Below are positions 1 through 6,871 of a stretch of 17,142 nucleotides of DNA, piece by piece. A program made the translations under genes and the position numbers. Numbering within the stretch: position 1 is the stretch's first letter; each line of letters opens with the position of its first letter. The notes beneath the pieces are model-generated. The model worked only from the letters and a program-made list of their open reading frames with translations, made no database searches and was not told the DNA's origin. Source of the stretch: Lachnospiraceae bacterium (lineage in GTDB: Bacteria > Bacillota > Clostridia > Lachnospirales > Lachnospiraceae); contig DNJM01000111.1 of assembly GCA_003489085.1 (NCBI GenBank), positions 1-17,142 of the forward strand. The letters are read 5' to 3'.

Positions 1-82
1 ACCTTATAACTATATAATAAATTATAACTGATCGGAGTTCTTTTTGCCATAAAAAATTACGATTTTTCCATATTTAAATTAC

Positions 83-111
83 CATAAATGCCATTCATTA
101 TTCCATTTATG
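83..111. promoter_or_regulatory. Inverted repeat, candidate operator upstream of the sugar operon
   Basis: CATAAATG at 83-90 is matched by its exact reverse complement CATTTATG at 104-111, with 13 bases between the arms. The right arm covers the putative -35 hexamer. This is where a transcription factor controlling a sugar operon would be expected to bind. The region is AT-rich, so chance pairing is possible, and the regulator gene is not in this window. Confidence 0.35.
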
Positions 112-134
112 AAATTTGTACGGAAAAGTATAAT
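106..134 (+). promoter_or_regulatory. Probable promoter of the alpha-galactoside operon
   Basis: A perfect TATAAT lies at 129-134, 48 bases before the start codon of the binding-protein gene. Seventeen bases upstream is a poor -35 match, TTTATG at 106-111, so the promoter may need an activator. The weak -35 overlaps the right arm of the inverted repeat at 83-111. The position fits the first gene of an inducible operon, but no transcript data are available. Confidence 0.5.
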
Positions 135-182
135 AATTGCAGAAGAAACACGTCAGATTGACGAAGAAGAGGAGGAGAAGTT

Positions 183-1478
183 ATGAAAAACAAGAAAAGA
201 CTTATCGCAGCAGGCCTTGTGGGAACAATGGCGCTGACGATGCTGACCGCATGTGGCGGAAAAAGCAATGATGGCGGCAGCGAAGGCGGAAGCAGCAAAA
301 AAGGTGATACACTGACAGTTGCGATCTGGGATACTGCTCAGCAGAAAGGAATTCAGACACTTCTGGACGACTTTACAGCAGAAACCGGTATCAAGTGCCA
401 GCTGCAGGCTATGGACTGGAGCAGCTACTGGACATTGTTGGAAGCTGGTGCAACAGGCGGAGATATGCCGGACGTATTCTGGATGCATTCCAATGAAGCA
501 GTCAGATATATGTCCAATGGTAAGCTGTTAGATATTACCGAGAAGGTGGCAAACAGCGAGAAGCTGGAGATGGATAAGTTCCCGGAAGACATCAAAGAGA
601 TGTACGTATATGATGGTAAGACATATGCGGTTCCGAAGGATATTGATACCATCGCTATGTGGTACAACAAGACCATGTTCGATGAAGCAGGTATTCCGTA
701 TCCGGATGGAAGCTGGACATGGGATGAATTCTATGAAATTGCTGAGAAGCTGACAAAGGATGATGGAAGTCAGTATGGATTTGCAGCAAACCCATCCAAT
801 GAGCAGGATACCTGGATGAATATCATTTATTCTATGGGCGGCTGTGTATTAACAGAAGATAATAAATCAGGATTTACAGATCCGAACACCATCAAGGCAA
901 TGGAATTTGTTGATAAATGTATCAAGAATGTAATGCCGCCGGCATCTGTAATGTCTGAAACAGGTACGGATGTACTGTTCGGTTCCGGAAAAGTAGCTAT
1001 GATCTCTCAGGGATCCTGGATGGTATCCGGTTTCAAAGATAACGAATATATTGCAGCAAACTGTGATGTAGCAAGACTTCCGAAGGATGCGACAACAGGA
1101 AGAAGCGTATCTCTGTACAATGGTCTTGGCTGGGCAGCATCTGCTGATACAAGCATGCCGGATGAAGCATATCAGTTAATCGAATTCTTTGGAACAAAAG
1201 AAATGCAGCAGAAGCAGGCTGACCTGGGTGTTACCATGGCAGCTTACGAAGGACTTTCTGAAGGATGGGTTAACAATACAGATGTATTTAACCTGCAGCC
1301 ATATCTGGATGCAATGGATGACATCGTATTCAGACCGCACACCAATTCTACATTAGCATGGTGGAATGAAATGTGTGAAATGTTAAAGAAACCATGGAAT
1401 GGTGAAGCTGATATGGCAGAAACCTGCGAAGAGATCGCAGCGATGATGGACGAGAAGATTGCTGAAGAATCTAACTAA
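183..1478 (+). CDS. Sugar ABC transporter substrate-binding lipoprotein (CUT1 family)
   Basis: This is the extracellular solute-binding component of a carbohydrate ABC transporter, 431 aa and of normal length. Residues 1-23 form a lipoprotein signal (basic start, hydrophobic core, lipobox L-T-A-C) with the lipidated Cys at 24, followed by a Gly/Ser-rich linker to about residue 41. The mature part shows hallmarks of the family: PDVFW at 96-100, the YAVPKDIDT and MWYNK stretch at 148-163, and an aromatic-rich SWTWDEF segment near 177-183. The ATG is preceded by a GAGGAG ribosome site. Two permease genes and a GH36 alpha-galactosidase follow in the same direction, so the ligand is probably an alpha-galactoside such as raffinose, stachyose or melibiose. 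The ligand is inferred from context only. Arg is encoded almost only by AGA, which suggests high expression. Confidence 0.93.
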   Translation: MKNKKRLIAAGLVGTMALTMLTACGGKSNDGGSEGGSSKKGDTLTVAIWDTAQQKGIQTLLDDFTAETGIKCQLQAMDWSSYWTLLEAGATGGDMPDVFWMHSNEAVRYMSNGKLLDITEKVANSEKLEMDKFPEDIKEMYVYDGKTYAVPKDIDTIAMWYNKTMFDEAGIPYPDGSWTWDEFYEIAEKLTKDDGSQYGFAANPSNEQDTWMNIIYSMGGCVLTEDNKSGFTDPNTIKAMEFVDKCIKNVMPPASVMSETGTDVLFGSGKVAMISQGSWMVSGFKDNEYIAANCDVARLPKDATTGRSVSLYNGLGWAASADTSMPDEAYQLIEFFGTKEMQQKQADLGVTMAAYEGLSEGWVNNTDVFNLQPYLDAMDDIVFRPHTNSTLAWWNEMCEMLKKPWNGEADMAETCEEIAAMMDEKIAEESN

Positions 1479-1493
1479 TAGCCGGTAATAGAT

Positions 1494-1498
1494 AGGAG
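1494..1498 (+). promoter_or_regulatory. Ribosome binding site that sets the first permease start
   Basis: AGGAG at 1494-1498 overlaps the first in-frame GTG (1498-1500), so that codon cannot be its start. The next in-frame GTG, at 1507, lies 8 bases downstream, which is ideal spacing. Confidence 0.7.
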
Positions 1499-1506
1499 TG
1501 AGAGCT

Positions 1507-2400
1507 GTGGCTAAAATAAAAAAAGGAACGAGTCAGGCACGCAATGAATTCATATGGGGATGGGCGTTTATCCTTCCTACCATGATCGGTCTGATTGTGT
1601 TAAATATTATTCCGATCTTCCAGACTATTTATCAGAGCTTCTTTAAAACGGGTGACTTTGGCAGCGGTAATATTTTTGTTGGATTTGCAAACTACATAAA
1701 AATGTTTAACGATGGTGAAGTATGGCAGGCTGTAATCAATACATTTAAGTATGCAATCGTAGAAGTACCATTTTCTATTGCAATTGCCCTGGTATTGGCT
1801 GTTCTTCTGAATCGTAAGATGAAGTTCCGTGCAGCATACCGTACGATTTTCTTCCTGCCGATGGTAGCAGCTCCGGCAGCGATCGCAATGGTATGGAGAT
1901 GGTTATTCAACTCTGAATTCGGTCTGTTGAATCATGTTTTTGGAACCAAGATTAACTGGATTTCTGATCCGAAGATTGCAATTTTCGCTATTGCAGTAAT
2001 CGGTGTATGGTCTATCATTGGTTATAATATGGTATTGTTCCTGGCAGGACTTCAGGAGATCCCTGGAGACTACTACGAGGCAGCCAGCATTGATGGAGCA
2101 AGTGGTGTAAGACAGTTCTTTAATATCACCATGCCGCTTCTGTCCCCGACTATTTTCTTTGTAACCATCACAAGAGTCATCGGTGGATTACAGGTATTCG
2201 ACTTAATCTACATGGTAATGGATAGAAATAATCCGGCGCTGGGTAAAGCACAGTCTCTGGTATATCTGTTCTACCAGAACTCTTTCGTAGAGAATAACAA
2301 GGGATATGGTTCTACAATTGTTGTGCTTCTGCTTGCAATTATCATGGTAATCACAGTATTCCAGATGTATGCACAGAAGAAATGGGTATACTATAATTAG
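1507..2400 (+). CDS. Sugar ABC transporter permease, MalF/MsmF type
   Basis: This is an inner-membrane channel subunit of the CUT1 sugar importer, 297 aa, with about six hydrophobic segments (first near residues 19-40, last near the C-terminus). The cytoplasmic EAA loop that docks on the ATPase is visible at about 190-210: YEAASIDGA, then a conserved Gly, then ITMPLLSP. I start it at GTG 1507 because the AGGAG at 1494-1498 overlaps the upstream GTG at 1498 but is 8 bases from this one. It lies 28 bases after the binding-protein gene and 11 bases before the second permease, so the three are one operon. No ATP-binding subunit is encoded here. Confidence 0.92.
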   Translation: MAKIKKGTSQARNEFIWGWAFILPTMIGLIVLNIIPIFQTIYQSFFKTGDFGSGNIFVGFANYIKMFNDGEVWQAVINTFKYAIVEVPFSIAIALVLAVLLNRKMKFRAAYRTIFFLPMVAAPAAIAMVWRWLFNSEFGLLNHVFGTKINWISDPKIAIFAIAVIGVWSIIGYNMVLFLAGLQEIPGDYYEAASIDGASGVRQFFNITMPLLSPTIFFVTITRVIGGLQVFDLIYMVMDRNNPALGKAQSLVYLFYQNSFVENNKGYGSTIVVLLLAIIMVITVFQMYAQKKWVYYN

Positions 2401-2411
2401 GAGGAGAAGAT

Positions 2412-3236
2412 ATGGAAGCAAAAGCAAAATTTAATCAGGCGCTGATTCATATCATCCTGATTTTAGTATCAATCACCATGTTAGTCCCATTCTTATGGAT
2501 GGTTCTGACAGCATTTAAGAGTATGACAGAAGCAACTTCTGTTAACCCGTTCGTTATCTTCCCGTCCGTATGGCGGACAGAGAGCTTTACAACGGTAATC
2601 AAGAACATGGACTTCCCGGTATTGTACTTAAACACACTGCTTTTAATCGCAGGTCGTGTTATCGCAGCCGTACTGACCGCGACACTGGCAGGCTATGCAT
2701 TTGCCAGACTGAACTTTAGAGGCAAGAACTTCATGTTCTCCCTGGTTCTCTTCCAGATGATGGTTCCTGGACAGATTTTCATTATCCCACAGTACCTGAT
2801 GGTAAGTAAGATGGGTATGTTAAATACTATCTTCGCCCTGGTATTCCCGGGACTTGTAACTGCTTTTGGTACTTTCCTGCTAAGACAGGCGTATATGGGA
2901 CTTCCGAAAGATCTGGAAGAAGCAGCAAGACTGGACGGATGTAATATCGGACAGACCTTCCTGTTTATCATGGCTCCGCTGACCAGATCCTCTATGGTTG
3001 CACTTGGTATCTTTACCGCAGTATTTGCGTACAAAGACCTGATGTGGCCGTTGATCTGTAACAAGGATGTAATGCCTCTGTCAGCAGCACTTGCAAAGAT
3101 GCAGGGACAGTATGCAAGCAACTATCCGCAGCTGATGGCAGCATCACTGCTGGCTTGTATTCCGATGATTGTTCTGTACCTGATTTTCCAGAAACAGTTC
3201 ATCGAAGGTATTGCAACTTCCGGAGGAAAGCTGTAA
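2412..3236 (+). CDS. Sugar ABC transporter permease, MalG/MsmG type
   Basis: This is the second membrane subunit of the CUT1 importer, 274 aa, the usual length. It has six predicted membrane segments, beginning at residues 12-33. The EAA loop sits at about 165-190, with LPKDLEEAARLDG, a spacer, and IMAPL. It ends in a short polar tail (GIATSGGKL) typical of this family. The ATG follows a GAGGAG site by a few bases and lies 11 bases after the first permease stop. Pairing with that permease to form a heterodimeric channel follows from family knowledge. Confidence 0.93.
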   Translation: MEAKAKFNQALIHIILILVSITMLVPFLWMVLTAFKSMTEATSVNPFVIFPSVWRTESFTTVIKNMDFPVLYLNTLLLIAGRVIAAVLTATLAGYAFARLNFRGKNFMFSLVLFQMMVPGQIFIIPQYLMVSKMGMLNTIFALVFPGLVTAFGTFLLRQAYMGLPKDLEEAARLDGCNIGQTFLFIMAPLTRSSMVALGIFTAVFAYKDLMWPLICNKDVMPLSAALAKMQGQYASNYPQLMAASLLACIPMIVLYLIFQKQFIEGIATSGGKL

Positions 3237-3276
3237 TATATAGTTTTATATTGAAAAATTGAAAAGGGGAATACAT

Positions 3277-3918
3277 ATGAACCTATTTAATGAAGATGGT
3301 CTGCTAGGCAGGATATTCGGTTTCTTAGGACAGCTGATCGCATTAAATCTGTTGTGGATAGTATGTTCGCTCCCGGTCATAACGGCCGGGGCATCCACGA
3401 CGGCAATGTTCTACTGTACTTTGAAGCTTCATAAATACGGTGACTGCAGCGTGTTTAAGGATTTCTTTAAGAGCTTTAAACAGAATTTTAAGCAGGCGAC
3501 GTTGATATGGCTGATTATGCTGGCGGCAGCAGGCTGTCTGTATCTGGAGAGAAAGGCGCTCCCGACTATGCCGGGAATGATGCCGCAGATCTTCTCATAC
3601 GTATTAACGGCCATATGTATTCCTTTTATTATGATTGCGCTGTATGTGTTTCCGACACTGGCAGCCTTTGATAATAAAATTATGAAATTGATTACAAATG
3701 CATTTTATTTTGCAGTTAAAAATATATTGTTTGCCCTGGCAGTGGCCGCTATTACAATACTGCCGATGTTCTTTACCCTGGTGGATGCAAAGCTCTTTCC
3801 GCTGTACCTTCTGATCTGGCTGATGTGCGGATTTTCGCTGACTGCCTATGGAGATTCCTGGTTTTTCTGGAAGCTGTTTAAACCATATTTTCCGGAAGAA
3901 GAGAGTGAGGAGAAGTAG
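3277..3918 (+). CDS. YesL family (DUF624) membrane protein
   Basis: This is a 213-aa integral membrane protein of unknown biochemical role. The start MNLFNEDGLLGRIF and the motif SLPVITAGASTTAMFY (about 32-47) are typical of the YesL/DUF624 family, which is often found beside CUT1 sugar transporters and glycosidases in Firmicutes. About five hydrophobic segments are visible, and the tail is acidic (PEEESEEK). I chose ATG 3277 over the upstream in-frame TTG at 3259 because AAAGGGGA at 3263-3270 sits 6 bases before the ATG. It lies 40 bases after the second permease and 40 bases before the alpha-galactosidase, so it is in the operon. A role in transporter assembly or regulation is only a guess. 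Confidence 0.85.
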   Translation: MNLFNEDGLLGRIFGFLGQLIALNLLWIVCSLPVITAGASTTAMFYCTLKLHKYGDCSVFKDFFKSFKQNFKQATLIWLIMLAAAGCLYLERKALPTMPGMMPQIFSYVLTAICIPFIMIALYVFPTLAAFDNKIMKLITNAFYFAVKNILFALAVAAITILPMFFTLVDAKLFPLYLLIWLMCGFSLTAYGDSWFFWKLFKPYFPEEESEEK

Positions 3919-3945
3919 AATCAGGGGAAAGAAACAGTATATTAT

Positions 3946-3952
3946 AAGGGGA
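3946..3952 (+). promoter_or_regulatory. Ribosome binding site that sets the alpha-galactosidase start
   Basis: AAGGGGA at 3946-3952 lies 6 bases before ATG 3959. It rules out the in-frame codons upstream, which overlap the end of the YesL gene. Confidence 0.7.
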
Positions 3953-3958
3953 CAGCCT

Positions 3959-6154
3959 ATGAAGTATATTACTTATAATGAAAAGACAAACGTATTTAGT
4001 CTGCGTACGAATCATAGCATGTACCAGATGCAGGTAAGAGAGCATGATACCTTAGTCCATCTGTACTATGGAGCAAATGTAGGAGATACAGAAATCACGC
4101 ACCGTATCATTTCGCTGGACCGGGGCTTTTCAGGGAATCCATATGAAGCCGGTGAGGACAGAACCTTTTCTCTGGATGTACTTCCGCAGGAATATTCCGG
4201 TTATGGAAACGGGGACTACAGAATCAACAGTATGGAAGCGCAGCATGAGGATGGCAGCGATGCCCTGCATCTGCGTTATGAGTGCTATAAAATGATGGAA
4301 GGGAAATATTCCCTGAAGGGACTGCCGGCCATGTTCGGCAGTGCGGAAGAAGCGGAAACGCTGGAAATCGTCTTATATGACCGTATCAGCAATCTGAAGG
4401 TACATCTCTTATATGGAGTATTTCCGGAGCTGGATGTGATTACCAGAGCAGTGCGTATCGAGAATCAGGGGGAGAAGACGGTTACGATTCAGCGTGCCAT
4501 GTCGATGGAAATGGATTATCCGAATAAACATATGGATTTTATTCATTTTTATGGGCGGCATACGATGGAACGGATGATGGAGCGGCTTCCGCTGCACCAT
4601 GGTGTGCAGTCGGTAGAAAGTAAGAGGGGAACATCCAGTCATCAGCATAACCCGTTCGTTATTCTCTGTGACAAGGCAACGACAGAGACGCATGGGGATT
4701 GTTATGGCTTTGCTCTTGTATATAGTGGAAACTATAAATGTGAGATTGAAGTAGACCAGATGGAGCAGACCCGTCTTACGATGGGAATTCATCCGTATCA
4801 CTTTTCCATCCGCCTGAATACCGGAGACGTATTTGAGACGCCGGAGGTTATCATGGCATATTCTGATGCGGGCCTGGAAAGGCTGTCCCATATCTTCCAT
4901 GATGCTTACCGTTCCAATCTGATCCGGAGCAAATATGTAAATACACCACGGCCGATTCTGGTGAACAACTGGGAGGCAACGTATTTTAATTTTGATGAAG
5001 AAAAGCTGTTCCAGATTGCGAAGGCAGGAAAGGATATCGGACTGGATCTGTTCGTACTGGATGATGGGTGGTTCGGAAAACGGAATTCCGATTATACTGG
5101 CCTGGGCGACTGGGTGGTAAATGAGGACAAGATCAAGGGAGGTCTTCCGAAGCTGGTAGAGCGGATCAATGGTATTGGTATGAAGTTCGGACTCTGGATT
5201 GAGCCGGAGATGGTATCCGAAGACAGTGATCTGTATCGGGAGCATCCTGACTGGTGCCTGCGGATTCCCCAGCGTCATATGAATCGGAGTCGGCATCAGC
5301 TGAACCTGGACATTACCCGTAAGGAAGTCCGTGACCATATCATGGGACAGATTTTTAAAGTAATGGACAGCTGCAATGTAGAATATATCAAGTGGGATAT
5401 GAACCGGAGCGTAGATAATGTTTATTCAATGGCACTTCCGGCAGAACGGCAGGGAGAAGTATTCCATCGGTATATGCTTGGGGTGTACGAGATGATGGAG
5501 CAACTGGTACAGCGGTATCCGGATCTGCTTTTTGAAAATTGTTCCGGAGGCGGCGGAAGATTCGATGCAGGTATGCTGTACTATTCTCCGCAGATCTGGT
5601 GCAGTGATAATACGGATGCAGTGGACCGTCTGAAGATCCAGTATGGTACTTCCTTCGGTTATCCAATCAGTACGATGGGAGCGCATGTCAGCGTATGCCC
5701 GAATCATCAGACCGGACGCAGCACGCCGTTTGAAACGAGGGGCGTAGTTGCAAGCGCCGGAACCTTTGGATTCGAGCTGGATCTGGAGAAGCTTACGCCG
5801 GAGGAAAAAGAACTTGCGCGCAGGCAGATCCGGGAATATAAAGAGACAGAGCATCTGGTACAGACCGGGGATTACTATCGTCTGACCAGTCCGTTTAAGA
5901 ATAATGATTATGTGGTATGGCAGTTCGTGTCAAAGGATAAGAAGGAAAGCATCGTCAATGGTGTGATGCTTCGAAACGAGGCAAATCCGCATATTCATCT
6001 GATCTGGCTGCGTGGACTGGAGCCGGATCAATATTATAAGGATATGGCATCCGGGGCCGTTTATACCGGAGCGGCACTGATGAAAGCGGGTATTCCACTG
6101 CCGGTTGGAATCGGTGATTACCAGCCGATTACTTTCCGGTTTGAACGTCAATAG
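3959..6154 (+). CDS. Alpha-galactosidase, GH36 family
   Basis: This enzyme hydrolyses terminal alpha-1,6-galactosyl bonds in melibiose, raffinose-family sugars and similar substrates. At 731 aa it matches the large tetrameric GH36 enzymes of Firmicutes (about 730 aa). It has an N-terminal beta-sandwich (to about 325), a central barrel, and a C-terminal beta domain from about 640. Motifs seen are NNWEATYFNF (336-345), LFVLDDGWFGKR (364-375), GLWIEPEM (411-418), YIKWDMNR with the probable nucleophile Asp480, NCSGGGGRFD (527-536), and WCSDNTDAVDR with probable acid/base Asp550. The catalytic positions are assigned by comparison with remembered Geobacillus and Lactobacillus enzymes. There is no signal peptide, so it acts in the cytoplasm on imported sugar. 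It is the last gene of the operon, with a terminator starting 33 bases later. Confidence 0.95.
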   Translation: MKYITYNEKTNVFSLRTNHSMYQMQVREHDTLVHLYYGANVGDTEITHRIISLDRGFSGNPYEAGEDRTFSLDVLPQEYSGYGNGDYRINSMEAQHEDGSDALHLRYECYKMMEGKYSLKGLPAMFGSAEEAETLEIVLYDRISNLKVHLLYGVFPELDVITRAVRIENQGEKTVTIQRAMSMEMDYPNKHMDFIHFYGRHTMERMMERLPLHHGVQSVESKRGTSSHQHNPFVILCDKATTETHGDCYGFALVYSGNYKCEIEVDQMEQTRLTMGIHPYHFSIRLNTGDVFETPEVIMAYSDAGLERLSHIFHDAYRSNLIRSKYVNTPRPILVNNWEATYFNFDEEKLFQIAKAGKDIGLDLFVLDDGWFGKRNSDYTGLGDWVVNEDKIKGGLPKLVERINGIGMKFGLWIEPEMVSEDSDLYREHPDWCLRIPQRHMNRSRHQLNLDITRKEVRDHIMGQIFKVMDSCNVEYIKWDMNRSVDNVYSMALPAERQGEVFHRYMLGVYEMMEQLVQRYPDLLFENCSGGGGRFDAGMLYYSPQIWCSDNTDAVDRLKIQYGTSFGYPISTMGAHVSVCPNHQTGRSTPFETRGVVASAGTFGFELDLEKLTPEEKELARRQIREYKETEHLVQTGDYYRLTSPFKNNDYVVWQFVSKDKKESIVNGVMLRNEANPHIHLIWLRGLEPDQYYKDMASGAVYTGAALMKAGIPLPVGIGDYQPITFRFERQ

Positions 6155-6186
6155 GGGAAAAAGAGAGAATAAGTGTAAAATAGATC

Positions 6187-6223
6187 AGGCAGGAGCTCGG
6201 TGCTCCTGCCTTTCCTGTCTGCG
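6187..6223 (+). terminator. Intrinsic terminator of the alpha-galactoside operon
   Basis: A perfect 10-bp stem is formed by AGGCAGGAGC (6187-6196) and GCTCCTGCCT (6202-6211) around the loop TCGGT. The T-rich TTTCCTGTCT follows on the + strand. The stem may also stop the minus-strand genes that end at 6232, but the T-run in that direction is poorer. Confidence 0.85.
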
Positions 6224-6231
6224 CGGGTGTT

Positions 6232-6852
6232 TCAGATGATGTGTTGTTCGATTTGCTCGTCTTCATAGTCGAATACACAACGTTCATAGACATTCAGAAC
6301 ATGGGTATTTTCATATTTGTCATAGCGCTTATGATGACGGCCATAGGTTTTGTGCACGTGCCCATGGAGAAAGAATCTGGGGCGGTATTTCTTCATAATC
6401 CGGTTAAAGATCCGAAATCCCTGATGCGGCAGATCCCGTCCGTCATTCAGCTGATAGGCAGGTGAATGTGTCAGCAGGATATCAATACCGCCTTTTCGTT
6501 TCATTTTCCACCAGAGCTTATAGAAGCGGGCTGCCATCTCTTTATCGGTATACTGATAATTTCCCTGACTGTACCGCATGGAACCGCCCAGCCCCATGAT
6601 ACGGATGCCCTTGTAAACGTAGATATCGTCATCGATGCAGATGCATCCGTCCGGCGGAATCGTATCGTATTTTGTATCGTGGTTTCCATGTACATACAGA
6701 ACCGGTGCATGGGTAAAAGTAGCAAGGAAAGAAAGATATCTCGGATCCAGATCCCCGGCAGAGAGGATCAGATCGATACCTTCCAGCTTGCTTTTATCGA
6801 AGAAATCCCAAAGATACCGGGATTCTTCATCGGCAATCGCTAAAATTTTCAT
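6232..6852 (-). CDS. Calcineurin-like metallophosphoesterase
   Basis: This is a 206-aa member of the calcineurin-like phosphoesterase superfamily, which hydrolyses phosphate mono- or diesters using two metal ions. Metal-binding motifs in order are Asp8 in IADEES, GD at 33-34, GNHD at 56-59, His129 in LTHSP, and HGHVH at 163-167. The first motif is normally D-x-H, but here it reads D-E-E, so one usual metal ligand is replaced by Glu10. The substrate cannot be told from sequence. It has no signal peptide or membrane segment. It starts 19 bases after the stop of the ParB-BMP gene upstream, with a GAAGGAG site 11 bases before the ATG, so the two are probably co-transcribed. Confidence 0.85.
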   Translation of the reverse strand: MKILAIADEESRYLWDFFDKSKLEGIDLILSAGDLDPRYLSFLATFTHAPVLYVHGNHDTKYDTIPPDGCICIDDDIYVYKGIRIMGLGGSMRYSQGNYQYTDKEMAARFYKLWWKMKRKGGIDILLTHSPAYQLNDGRDLPHQGFRIFNRIMKKYRPRFFLHGHVHKTYGRHHKRYDKYENTHVLNVYERCVFDYEDEQIEQHII

Positions 6853-6871
6853 TTGCAGTTATGCTCCTTCA

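Noticed and set aside
4..29. Direct repeat TTATAACT at 4-11 and 22-29, an 18-base period
   Set aside because: The surrounding sequence is almost all A and T, so an 8-base repeat is likely by chance; it is also at the window edge.
3259..3276. TTG at 3259 as the start of the YesL gene
   Set aside because: The ribosome site at 3263-3270 lies after it and correctly precedes ATG 3277.
4409..5338. A 309-codon minus-strand open frame inside the alpha-galactosidase gene
   Set aside because: It is antisense to conserved catalytic motifs, lacks a ribosome site and shows no recognisable family; it is a codon-bias shadow.
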